Shown here piece by piece: positions 1 to 10,594 of a stretch of DNA of 64,000 bases. The translations under genes were made by a program, and so were the position numbers. Where the stretch lies: the NCBI GenBank assembly GCA_012064385.1, contig QRDG01000066.1, positions 349,953 through 413,952 of the forward strand. Reading direction: 5' to 3'. The notes under the pieces were generated by a model, which was not told the origin of the DNA, made no database searches, and worked only from the letters and a program-made list of their open reading frames with translations. This DNA comes from Puccinellia tenuiflora. Lineage: Eukaryota > Streptophyta > Magnoliopsida > Poales > Poaceae. Positions within the stretch are counted from its first letter, which is position 1. The number at the start of each line of letters is the position of its first letter.

Positions 1-1148
1 GGCCGGAGACTCCGGCCCAAACCGGAGACTCCGGGGTCATTCCGAGGTGTCTCCGGCAGGGCAACAGAGCCGCACCACCCGTTCGACGAAAATCCAAAGT
101 TTCAGACTGGAGACTCCGGTCTAGGGCCGGAGACTCCGGCCTACAGAAAACCTGCAAAAACAGCAAAACGAAAACTGCAATAACTTTTTCACCCGGAATT
201 CGATTTCGATGATCTTGGGCTCGTTGGAACCGCAACGAAGAGCTCTACAAGATCTTGCAGAGAAACATCATAGTCCTACAAAGGAGAATAAAACAAAATG
301 TAGAAAGGTAAACCTTTTCTAAAAAGGAATAACCGGTAAATTCTCCAACATCAAAAACCAACAAGTTTTTCATCAAGACTCCGTTTTCTATGATATTGGG
401 CTTGTTTCAAAGATAATCACAAGCCCTACAAGATCATGCATATACACATCATAGTCCATCATGTGAGGAGGAAATCATAAGGAGAGAGTTTGACCTCTCT
501 TAGAAGAGACAAACCGGTAAAACCTCCAATATCAAAAACGCAAGAAGATATTCATGAAATCCGTTTTTGATGAACTAGAGCTTGGTATGGAGATGAACAC
601 AAGCTCTAAATTCTCACATGGATAAAAGCCAAATAACAACCAAGAAATATGATTGCAAAGATGCAAAGGTTTGTGCTCTCTACTACGATACGATCAAGAT
701 ATTCGGTCGAGAGCCCCTCTTGATAGTACGGTTAACTATCCTATAATCCGGTCTCTCACTAACATCATGAGACCGGTAAAATAGAAACCCTATCAAGATC
801 ATACCTTTGCCTTGCGCATAAATCCACTTGAGGTTGAAGAAGACGATCTTCATCTCCTCAAGACGCACCACCTTTCTTGATTGCACTTTGCTTGATGAAG
901 ATTCACATGTGGCTCCCCCCATACACCAAGATGGGAGAAGCACCTCTTCGGCATATCTTCACTTGGCCTTTATCTTGATGACGAACACCTTGGCCTTGAT
1001 CAACAAATGATCTTCTTCCCTTAACCTTGACTCCAAAAAATGGAGAACAAGCAAGCTAATGGACAACCTACAAATATAGCTCAATACAAATATTAGTCCA
1101 TAGAGATTGTCATTAATTACCAAAACCATGCATGGGAGAAACCATGCA
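1..1148 (-). mobile_element. Partial LTR of an unidentified retrotransposon, cut by the window edge
   Basis: The integrase reading frame of element A breaks off abruptly near position 1149. The sequence to the left begins, on the minus strand, with TGCATGGTTTCTCCC, a plausible LTR start (TG), and is non-coding. It holds GGAGACTCCGG motifs at its left end and a degenerate tandem repeat. I infer an LTR of an element inserted in element A. The other end, the target duplication and any coding region lie outside the window, so the family is not assigned. It could be a solo LTR. Confidence 0.5.
182..625. repeat. Degenerate ~181-bp tandem repeat, about 2.5 copies
   Basis: Three successive blocks starting near 182, 363 and 544 share the order: TTTTTCA, GATTTCGATGATCTTGGGCT or a close variant, a block with CTACAAGATC, CATCATAGTCC, and ACCGGTAAA followed by TCCAA(C/T)ATCAAAAAC. 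The third block is cut short and diverged. The spacing is about 181 bp. It lies inside the partial LTR at the left edge. Confidence 0.65.
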
Positions 1149-1749
1149 CTTTCACTATCTTCTTGAAAAATCTCACTGGTGATGCTCCGTCGACTCTGCT
1201 GACGGGTTCGACTTCCACCCACTTGGTGAACTTGTCAACTGCTACTAGCAGATGCATGAGTCTTCTGACAGGGCGACTTTGATAAAGGACCAACCATGTC
1301 AAGCTCCCAAACTGCAAACGGCCAAGTGATAGGAATAGTTCTGAGTTCTTGGGCTGGCACGTGGTCTTGCCTTCCGTACCTTTGGCATCCGTCACAAACT
1401 CGCACTATCCTTTCTGCGTCCAGATGTGCTGTTAACCAAAAGAACCCGTGCCTGAAAGCTTTTGACACCAAGGATCTAGTGGATGCATGATGACCACAAT
1501 CACCTGCATGGATCTCTTGCAGTATCTGCCTGCCCTCTTCTGGAGACACACACCTCTGGTAGACTCCCGCGACACTCCTTCTGTACAACTCGCCATCAAT
1601 GAATGTGTAGGACTTGCATCGTCTGATGAGTTGTTTCCGGTTGACTTCATCCTTTGGTAGTTCACCCCGTAGGAGATATGCCAGGTAGGGCTCTGTCCAT
1701 GCTGGGATTGCCCGTACTGCTGCCACAAGTGCCGACTCTGGATCTGGGA
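1149..1749 (-). pseudogene. Element A integrase fragment (HHCC zinc-binding part and start of the catalytic core)
   Basis: The minus-strand translation shows the zinc-binding part of a retroviral-type integrase, with HAGDCGHHAS and, about 30 residues on, VCDGCQRYG. The tether into the catalytic core follows (WELDMVGPL). A frameshift follows near 1270-1285, because the continuation (LLVAVDKFTKWVEVEPV) is in another frame. The fragment is cut on both sides: element B at 1750 on the upstream side and the left-edge LTR at about 1148 on the downstream side. The rest of the catalytic triad is therefore absent. It belongs with the pol piece at 20965-22727. Confidence 0.85.
1745..1749. repeat. Target-site duplication of element B, left copy (TGGGA)
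   Basis: TGGGA lies directly left of the LTR start TGTAGCGG at 1750. The same five bases follow the other LTR end at 13691-13695. A perfect 5-bp duplication fixes both ends of element B. Confidence 0.9.
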
Positions 1750-4700
1750 TGTAGCGGACCTGCACTTAAAATTTGGCAAGATCCCTGTGTATAGTGCAAA
1801 CCCCTGGATCGATTCATTTGCACACACAGTTTACGATGAAATATCACAACAATGTATCAATTATTACAAGCGAATCCAGACTTAGGAAAATATTCGATTA
1901 CAACTTTGCATAGCACGAAGCTAGCTGGAAAGAGTAAAGCAGCGGAAAACATTATTCTTCATGGAGTCTCCATCATCTTCATGCAGCCACAGGCGAGCAT
2001 GTTGGTTGAAGACTCGAAACCCTTAACGAACCTCACTCTTCGTCAGAAAAGCCTGATAAAAGATATCAACAAGGTGGGTCAGAACCATATAAATGGATCT
2101 GGCAAGTGACACTTTGTGGACTCATAGTGGAAAAACTCTAATATCCTATATGCATATTTGGCTTGTGGAGTTTGAAGGCTATTTTGCAGAAAGCCAACTT
2201 TTTCCTAACTCTTTATAAAACTTTTCTTCTATTGGAGACTTTCATGGCACGAAAGCCACCGTCTCAACTACCCTTGTTCACCCAACAAAATTTTAACTTA
2301 GAGAAATTAGAATGGTGAGATCCTCCGTTGACGTCCTTGTCCAGCTTGCCCAGAATTGTCCGTAACCGGGGACACGGCTAAGTACTTAGTTTGACACTCT
2401 GCAGAGGTTGTGCACTTTCACCATAAGACCTCATCAACCCATTCTGACCTTGACCCTTCTTGAAGTGAAAAGGAAAGGAGGAGATGAAGACGAGACCTTT
2501 CCGAAGTGTTTTCCCGACCACTGCCGTCCTGACGCGCTCCACCTACAAACCTCTACCACCACCTGTCAGGCCGGGCCGGTTCCACACTACATACTTAGTC
2601 AAGCCAGAGCCCATATGACTTATGGCTGCACGGTAAGCTAACTAAACTTGGAGTAACATTGGTCTCTTTGTCCCTGGGTGGCCATCCACAAGTGCACATA
2701 CTCGAGTAAAACCATAGACATGGCCCCGAGTAGCCACTCAACTCCAACCGCCGTCAACAAAGCAATTCCACCCAGGAGTTTCTTTAACTTAGTAGAATTT
2801 AATTTTATCAAAAACAATACCAAGCATAGCATTTCTATAAATCTACTAAGTGCTCGTAGGTGTATCTAGACCATCTAGTAAAAGGGAGTAAACTACACTT
2901 AACAGTTTTAGCATAGCAATACTAATAACCTATCATGCAAATTTTCTAAGTAAAAGCTACCACATGCATATATCAAAATAATAGGACAAAGTATGCAGTG
3001 TGCCACTTGCCTTGGCAGCAAGAAGAGCAGGAGCAGCAGTTGCAATCGTCTTCGGGTCCCTCCGAACAAACTAACAAAAAAAACCAGCCACACATAAACA
3101 AACAAACAAAACAATAATAACAATACAATAAATATGCAATGCATGAAATGCATTTAAAGTCACAAGGAAAATATCATGCTAACTTTTCTGGTCTATGAAA
3201 ACTTGCATGAAGTCAAAATGCATTAAAACAAATTTTAGTATAATAACAACATAAAACAATTCCCAAAAAGGGAATAAGCACAAATTAAATACTACTGTTA
3301 AACAAAGTAATTACAGAAAATATGAGATTGGTCCTACTGGACAGAGGGCTTCAAAACTAAACTAACCCAATTGGATTTACCCAAAAAGCTATTTTTAAAC
3401 TAAAGTTATGACAAATTTACTCAAATTTCACATTTGAAATTCAAATAAATTTAAACTTGCCAAAATAGAAAACTAAAACACTAGAAAGATTCTACAGGTT
3501 CTAAGGATTTCAAATATATAAAAATATTTGAATTTGGTCAAACAGATAAAAAGATATGATAAATCTAAGTTGCAGGGGTTTTTCTGCAAAACAGACAGAT
3601 TAAATCTAAATCCAGAAAAATCCAGAAAAGGCTTGTCCACGCGGCGTCTCCTGATTGGCTGCAACTGCTGACTGGATGCTGACGGCGCGCTGACTGGGCT
3701 GCCACGTCGGCGTACCGGTTCGGTTTAAAAAGAATAAAACATGACCGTCAGATCTAGATCTGACGGTCTAGATCTAATCGACCAACACCTAGCGGCGCTA
3801 GGTCACCGGAGCGCACCGGCCGACGGCGGCGACGGATCGGCATGCCGTGTTCCGGCGAAGTAAAAGGGGGAGGGAGGGGGCTTTCTTTACCACTGGATGC
3901 AGGAGATCAAGGCGGGCTCGGTGGCGAGGTTGTGGACGTCGTGGTGCTTCGGTGCTCCTCCAATTGCTCGCCGGAGTTGACGGTGGCGACGGGTGGCCTC
4001 GGGCTTGGACGGAGACGTCGATCTGGGGCGCGTAAAATTACAAGGCCATGTCAAAAGGGTACGCAAGGACGAAATAAGATGAAAGGGAGGGAAGTGAGGG
4101 CATGGGGTCGTCGGCGTTCACAGGAAATGGCGAGTTCGCCGGCGGCGGGTGGCGGAGCTCCTTGGACGATTCCGAGCAGCCTTGGGGCTCTCGGGCTAGG
4201 GCTTGTGGGGCAAGAAGGAGAGGGGGACGAGGGGCTCTTATAGGGGTGCTCGGCCGCGTCGATCTTGGCCTTAATGGCCCGCCATGATGAGCGAGATCGC
4301 CGGCGTCGAGTTTCCAAACTCGGGCGCGTGATTGACGCGAGGGGAGACGACGCTGACGTGGGGCGTCGGTGCTGACAAGCGGGACCGGGCTGTCAGCGAG
4401 CGGGAGTGAGAGGCCGCTGCGGGACTGGGTTGGGCTGCTGCTGGGCTGCGACGCGGGGACGATGCTGGGTTTCAGCTGGGCTGGCTCGGCCGGCCTGGCT
4501 TTTCTTTATTTTTTTTTGAAACCTTTTTCTTTTCCATCAAAACAAACAAATCATAACTTTTGAAATACACAACCAAATGGTTTCAAACTAGTTTGTAAAA
4601 TTTTGTAAAAATATCCTTTAACATAGTATAACATTTGGGAACATTTTTATTTCACAAATTTTAACCATAATGCCCTTGGCACAAAAAGTAATATTTGTTA

Positions 4701-4843
4701 TTCCCCTTGCTTATAAACGAATAATGAAAATAACTTTGATTCTCTTTTGAAATCAAGCAAACCAGGAATGCAAAATGTAACAATGCAAGGAAAAGATGCA
4801 TGCCATGCATGAATTTTTATTTTATGGAAATTGGGATGTTACA
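1750..4843 (-). repeat. Element B 3' LTR
   Basis: Starts TGTAGCGG and ends GATGTTACA; it matches 10595-13690 almost base for base. In element orientation this is the 3' LTR because the polypurine tract lies against it at 4844. It contains a GC-rich stretch (about 3650-4500), a 26-bp perfect palindrome (3743-3768) and AT-rich flanks. The open frames in the GC-rich part are not convincing genes. Confidence 0.93.
3743..3768. promoter_or_regulatory. 26-bp perfect palindrome in the element B LTR
   Basis: The arm GACCGTCAGATCT is followed at once by its exact reverse complement. The same palindrome is at 12590-12615 in the other LTR. A related one with different arm bases sits at the equivalent place in element H. 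It lies at the edge of the GC-rich zone. A role as a transcript hairpin or protein-binding site is inference. Confidence 0.6.
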
Positions 4844-4861
4844 AACCTAACCCCCTTAAGA
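4844..4861 (-). promoter_or_regulatory. Element B polypurine tract
   Basis: The minus strand reads CTTAAGGGGGTTAGG directly before the 3' LTR, the expected site and composition for the plus-strand primer in reverse transcription. The gag-pol stop codon (4856-4858) lies inside this stretch. Confidence 0.8.
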
Positions 4862-7800
4862 TGAATCTCGTCCCCGAGATTCGGATTGGCTAGCAAATAG
4901 GTGAGGGTGGTCTTCCTTAAGATCATCTTCTCTTTCCCAAGTGGCTTCTTCCTCTGTGTGGTGATTCCACTGAACCTTGCAAAATCTGATAGTCTTGGTT
5001 CTGGTCACTCTTTCGGCTGTCTCCAAAATCTTTATAGGCTTTTCTTCGTAAGTGAGATCACTTTCCAATTGAACTTCTTCTAGTGGCACTGTATCTCTTA
5101 GCGGAGTATCTGCCATTTCTGGGTGACATTTCTTCAGTTGGCTAACATGGAACACATTGTGTACAGCTGAGAGAACCTCCGGTAGTTCCAATTCATAAGC
5201 CACTTCTCCTTTACGAGACAGAATCTTGTAGGGTCCTATGAATCGTGGTGCCAATTTTCCTTTGATTCCAAACCTCTTCACTCCACGTAGTGGTGAGACT
5301 CTAAGATAGGCTCTATCACCCACTTCGTAGTTGACTTCTCTTCGTTTGGAATCGGCATAACTCTTCTGCCTGGATTGTGCGATCTTCAGTCTGTCTTTAA
5401 TCAGTCTGACTTTTTCTTCTGCCTCTTTGATGATGTCAGGACCAAACAAACTACGTTCTCCTACGCCACTCCATAGTAATGGTGTAGTGCACTTCCTTCC
5501 ATAAAGAGCTTCAAATGGAGACATCTCTATACTGGCTTGATAACTATTGTTATATGAAAACTCAGCATATGGAAGATTGTCGTCCCAGCTAGACTTATAG
5601 TCTAATGCACATGCTCTCAACATATCCTCTAGGATTTGATTTACTCTTTCAGTCTGTCCATCCGTCTGTGGGTGGAATGCTGTGCTGAACTCTAACCTAG
5701 TCCCCAATGATTCATGTAGCTGTTTCCAGAAGTGAGAAGTGAATTGAGTACCCCTATCAGAAACAATCTTCTTGGGTACCCCATGTAAACACACAATTCT
5801 CTTCATATAGATTTCAGCTAGCTTGGCGCTGGTATAGGTGGTCTTCACAGGTATGAAGTGAGCTACCTTGGTCAGACGGTCGACGATAACCCAAATGGAA
5901 TCATACCCTGATTTGGTTCTGGGCAGACCGGTGATGAAGTCCATTCCAATTTGTTCCCACTTCCATTCTGGCACGGGCAGCGGTTGTAACAATCCTGCTG
6001 GCTTCTGGTGTTCGGCCTTCACACGACTGCATATGTCACATTTTGCGATATACTCAGCGATATCTCTCTTCAAACCATTCCACCAAAATCTCTCCTTAAC
6101 ATCCATATACATCTTGGTGTTACCTGGATGTATGGAGTATGGTGAGTCATGAGCTTCTTGAAGTATCAACTTCCTAAGATCCTCATCTTCAGGAACACAA
6201 ATACGCTTTTCATGCCATATGGTACCATGTTCATCTTCCCGAAAACCTTTGGCCTTGCCTTCACTCAGATTCTTCTTGATTTCCTTCATTACTTTATCAC
6301 CTTTTTGTGCTTCCTTGATTCTGTCCATCAGAAGAGGTTGTACTTCTAATGATGCTAAGAACCCTTCAGGTACAACTTCCAACCTAAGGTCCTTAAATCC
6401 CTTACATAGGTCTTCCGGCAATTCACCTGCCGTAAGTCCATTCACATAGGGCTTGCGGCTCAAAGCATCAGCCACTACGTTGGCTTTTCCCGGATGATAC
6501 TGCAGACTTAAATCATAGTCTTTGATCAATTCCAGCCATCTCCTTTGACGCATGTTTAGTTCTTTTTGAGTGAATATGTACTTGAGACTTTTATGGTCCG
6601 TGAATACTTCACAATGCTTTCCCCATAAATAATGTCTCCATGTCTTTAGGGCATGCACCACAGAAGCCAACTCCAGATCATGAGTGGGGTAATTGACTTC
6701 ATGTTTCTTGAGCTGTCTGGAGGCATAAGATACCACTTTTCCTTCTTGCATCAACACACTACCGAGACCTCGATGTGATGCGTCGCAATATACTTGGAAG
6801 TCTTTCTCCAGATCTGGTAGACATAAGACGGGTGCTGATACTAAGCATTTCTTTAATTTTTGAAAGCTCTCTTCGCAATCCTCCGTCCATTCATACTTCT
6901 TATCCTTCTTCAGCAATTCAGTCATTGGCTTGGCAATCTTGGAGAAATTTTCAATGAATCTCCGGTAGTATCCTGCCAGTCCTAGAAAACTGCGGATTTC
7001 TCCCACATTCTTGGGTGATTCCCAGTTGGTTACGGCAGAAACCTTTTCAGGGTCCACTGCTATGCCTTCCTTGGACACCACATGTCCTAGGAATCCAACT
7101 TGTTCCAACCAAAATTCACATTTGCTGAACTTGGCATACAACTTATGCTCTCGAAGTCGTTGTAATATCAGGTGCAAATGTTCTTCATGCTCTTTGTGGC
7201 TTTTGGAGTAGACTAAGATGTCATCGATGAAAACAACGACAAACTTATCCAGAAAGTCCATGAACACTTTATTCATCATATTCATGAAGTAAGCTGGAGC
7301 GTTGGTCAGTCCAAATGGCATCACCGTGTATTCATACAGACCGTATCTAGTGGTGAATGCGGTCTTGGGTATGTCCATCTCTCTAACTTTCATCTGGAAA
7401 TACCCTGATCGAAGATCGATTTTAGAAAAGACACAAGCACCCTCCAATTGATCAAAGAGATCGTTGATTTTGGGTAGTGGGTACTTATTCTTGATGGTTT
7501 GCTCATTTAAGGCTCGGTAGTCTGTGACTCACCTTTGCGTACTATCCTTCTTCTCGACGAACAAGATTGGCGCTCCCCATGGTGAGGAACTTGGGCGAAT
7601 AAATCCTTTTTGCAGATGCTCATCAAGCTGCTTCTTGAGTTCTTTCAACTCGTCAGTGGCCATTGGGTACGGTCTCTTAGCAATTGGTCCTGTACCCGGT
7701 TTTAATTCAATGAGGAACTCCACTTCTCTATCTGGTGGCATTCCCGGTAGTTCTTCCGGAAATACATCAGGATATTCCCTCACTATGAGGACATCTCCTA

Positions 7801-9320
7801 GGCTAACCCCCTTAAGAGAATTAAGCCTAACTTTCTTCAATTCGAACTTCGATTTGAACTTGATCTTCTTTCCTTCTGGAGTGGTGAGAACTATCGTTCT
7901 GTTTGCACAGTCTATGATTCCTTCAAAACGAGTCATCCAATCCATCCCTAGGATAACATCTAAACCTTGGGTTTCTAGGATGATCAAGTCCGCAGGAAAC
8001 TGATATTTTCCAATCCTCATATTCAACTGTCTACACCCAGAAGTTGATACCATTTCTCCGCCAGGAGAACTTACTCTAATAGGTTTCCCTATATTATCAA
8101 CTGCTAGCCCATGTGTGTTTACAAATGTTCTTGAAATGAATGAATGCGATGCTCCAGTATCAAATAATACTATTGCTGGAAATGTATTGAGTAAGAACGT
8201 ACCAATCACAGCATCGGGTTCATCATATACTTCCTCCACATTGATGTGGTTCACATGTCCCTTCTGGAAAGGGTTGGGCTTGGCAGCTCCTTCAGCCTTA
8301 TTTTCTGGGCACTCTGTGGCATAGTGGCCCTTGTTCTTGCACTTGAAGCAGACCACTTGGCTGATGTCCCTCTTGGCTTCATGATTTGGGCGATGCTGTC
8401 CATGGTTATGGTTATGGCCAGCATGTCCATTTCCCCTGTGGCCTCCATTGCTTCCATTGCCTCCCTTGAATCCATTATGGTTATGACCATGATGCTTGTG
8501 GTTGTTTCCCCCACTATGGTGGTTCCCATGTTTAAAGCCATGGCTCACATCACGCGAGAAGTGCTTCTTGAATGAGGGCTCAGAATGATGCTTGTTGATA
8601 CCCAGCTTCCTCTTTCTGTTTTCAACCTTCTTGATATTATCCTCCAAGGTGATTGCTTGATCCAGAAGGGCCTGATAGTTCGGGGCATAAGCTACTAACA
8701 GAGGAATTCTTAGTTCGTCACACAACCCCTTGAGGAATTTTTCCTTCCTCTTGCCATCAGTGTCAATGTCTTCCGGAGCATAACGGGACAATGAAAAGAA
8801 GTCATCCATGTACTCCTTAAGTGTCCTGTTCCCTTGCTTCAGGCTTCGGAACTCTTCCTTCTTCAAGTTCATGATGCCTGATGAGATATGGGCATTACGA
8901 AAGCCTTCCTTGAAGGTTTCCCAGGTCAAGCCATTCAGAGGGTGGGTGATTTGATACGTTTCCCACCATTGAGCTGCAGGCCCCTCCAACAGATGAGCGG
9001 TGAATCTCACCTTCTCAGGATCGGTGCACTCACAAGTTACCAGGTCCTTGTGAACAGAACGCAACCAATCATCTGCTACTATGGGCTCAGTTGCAGTAGA
9101 GAACTTGTTAGGCCTTAGCCTCAGAAAATCTTGCCAGTCTGTCCACTTGAGGAGGTGGTGGTGGTGGCGGAGGTGGTGGCGGTGGCGGCGCATTCTGGTT
9201 GGCCATGAATTGAGCCATCATGGTCATCAACTGAGTTTGCGCTGCAATCATCTGTTGAAGCATTGCATCGGTATTGTTGTTGTTGTTGTTGTTGTTCTCG
9301 GGATTTCGACGAGGAGGCAT
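4856..9320 (-). pseudogene. Element B gag-pol polyprotein, broken by one frameshift and one stop
   Basis: Starts at the ATG at 9318-9320 (MPPRRNPE). Order: Asn and Pro runs, capsid-like Gag, zinc knuckle CFKCKNKGHYATEC, protease LFDTGASHSF, reverse transcriptase with FIDDILVYS, RNase H (VYCDASHRG), integrase with HHCC and catalytic segments (GMDFITGLP, SDRGTQF, HPQTDGQTERVNQ), and a C-terminal chromodomain-like segment. Two lesions: an extra base in the A-run at 9125-9128 just after the proline tract, and a TGA at 7529-7531 where the related element H has Leu. Everything else stays open, so decay is recent. It would encode the virus-like particle and replication enzymes if intact. Confidence 0.93.
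9125..9128. other. Frameshifting base in the element B gag
   Basis: Element B has four A's (plus strand) where the matching codons of element H have three. Upstream of this point the frame reads QVDRLARF; downstream the Gag match (FLRLRPNKFS) continues in another frame. It could be a real mutation or an assembly error in a homopolymer. Confidence 0.8.
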
Positions 9321-9582
9321 CTGTGGTTTAGGAATAGATGAGTATAGATAGAAAGAACTAAAGAAATATTCTACCCATACAAACAATTAACACATTTAAC
9401 AGCAATCAATCAAAAGCTCAACACAAACTTTTTTGATAGAAACAAACTAATCGTTTGGAAGCAAACACACCAAGGTTCTAAAAGAAAACAAAGCGATGAT
9501 ATTGCCATACCACAAGTTGGTAGGTCAATACGAAAACAAAGGATAGCGTTGGAGTAGAATAATGGTAGTCCCACTAACTAAT
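9321..9582. other. Spacer between element B gag and extra ORF
   Basis: AT-rich, no convincing frame. It resembles one unit of the duplicated spacer in element H (shared GCCATACCACAAGTTG-like text). Confidence 0.5.
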
Positions 9583-10401
9583 CTACTCGACCATGTCGTC
9601 CTCATCCTCCTCTACTATCTCAACAGTGATTCCCTCCTTGTCAAGTGCTTGCTTGAGCTCCCTCAACTCCTTCTCCAGAGCGGAGTTCTTCTCCTGTAGT
9701 GCCCTCTTCTCAGCACGAAGTTGCTCTATGATATCGTGGTCTACCTCCAGCTCCACGACGTTGCTCTCCAGCTCCATCTTCAATTCTCTGATTTCCTTGT
9801 TCTTTGCCTGGTTCCTCTTCTCTTGGTTCTTGAACTTCGTCTCCTGCGCCTTGAACTTGTCTTCTTGGGCCTTGGCTTCTTCTTCTTGGGCCTGGACTTT
9901 CTTCTCATTCTCCTTGAGTTGAGCACAGAGTTCGTCGTTCTTCAGGAGTTCAGCGCGCCTATCCTCATGAAGATCATTAAGGAGAATCTCCAAGTCCTGC
10001 AAGTAACTACAAACAGGCTTGGCCATCTTCTTATCCTTGGCGTCGATGTAGTACGGCTCGCCGTCCTCAGAACGCCTCCCAAAGAAGTAGGAGTAATGAC
10101 CCTTCAGCTCCTTGCTGTGGCGTCCACAAAGGCGTGCGATCAAGTCTTGCATGATTAGATCGAGTCCCTTCTCCTTGGAATCGCTAATCAACTTGATCTC
10201 TATGCCGTCCACCTTAGGCTCAGTCTCACGTCCTGGTTGAGTCACTTTGATCCCCCAACAGCCTTCTTTGTTGAACTTCTTGAAAATGATGCCCTTGATC
10301 TTGGGAAGTGGCAGCTCCAGCCGTCCAACGATGTCCAGAAGATAGCCGCCAAAACGAGTGCCCTCGAAGTCCTCGGCGGTGGTGAAGTGGAAGCTCGTCA
10401 T
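9583..10401 (-). CDS. Element B extra ORF upstream of gag (272 aa; coiled coil, acidic end)
   Basis: Start chosen at the ATG at 10399-10401 (MTSFHFTTAEDFEG). The frame stays open upstream to 10692, but that reaches into the LTR and is not needed. Residues 1-150 look globular and include RLELPLPKIKG and FFGRRSEDGEP. Residues about 155-255 are rich in Glu, Lys and Gln with repeated AQE-type heptads, predicting a coiled coil. The end is acidic (EEDEDDMVE). It lies in the same strand between the PBS and gag. A related ORF sits at the same place in element H (40593-41510). I do not recognise a domain; it is not the usual Gag, protease or envelope. Its integrity contrasts with the broken gag-pol. 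Confidence 0.75.
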   Translation of the reverse strand: MTSFHFTTAEDFEGTRFGGYLLDIVGRLELPLPKIKGIIFKKFNKEGCWGIKVTQPGRETEPKVDGIEIKLISDSKEKGLDLIMQDLIARLCGRHSKELKGHYSYFFGRRSEDGEPYYIDAKDKKMAKPVCSYLQDLEILLNDLHEDRRAELLKNDELCAQLKENEKKVQAQEEEAKAQEDKFKAQETKFKNQEKRNQAKNKEIRELKMELESNVVELEVDHDIIEQLRAEKRALQEKNSALEKELRELKQALDKEGITVEIVEEDEDDMVE

Positions 10402-10594
10402 CCTTAAGTTAGCGGCAAAGTGTGTGAGACAAAAAATATAAGGCAAGACATTACGAGGAGATCTTAAAAGAAAGAACAAAACGAAATTTTTTTTGTATAC
10501 TCTAAGACTTAGGAAAATAAGTTTTTGGGTCAACCTATTTCTATCCAAACTTAGGGTTTCGAACCTACAGGCAACACAGTGCTCTGATACCATC
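10402..10594 (-). promoter_or_regulatory. Element B leader with initiator-Met primer-binding site (10580-10592)
   Basis: The minus strand reads TGGTATCAGAGCA two bases inside the 5' LTR, matching the 3' end of plant initiator methionine tRNA. This sets the orientation and marks the minus-strand DNA start. No gene is seen between the PBS and the extra ORF. Confidence 0.9.

Noticed and set aside
3842..4317. GC-rich overlapping frames in the element B LTR (also at 12689-13164)
   Set aside because: Present identically in both LTRs, open on both strands, no recognisable domain; composition effect.
9144..9195. Possible (GGT)n microsatellite
   Set aside because: It encodes the proline run of Gag, which is conserved in element H (39880-39925) and in kind in element A (25141-25173), so it is coding rather than an independent feature.
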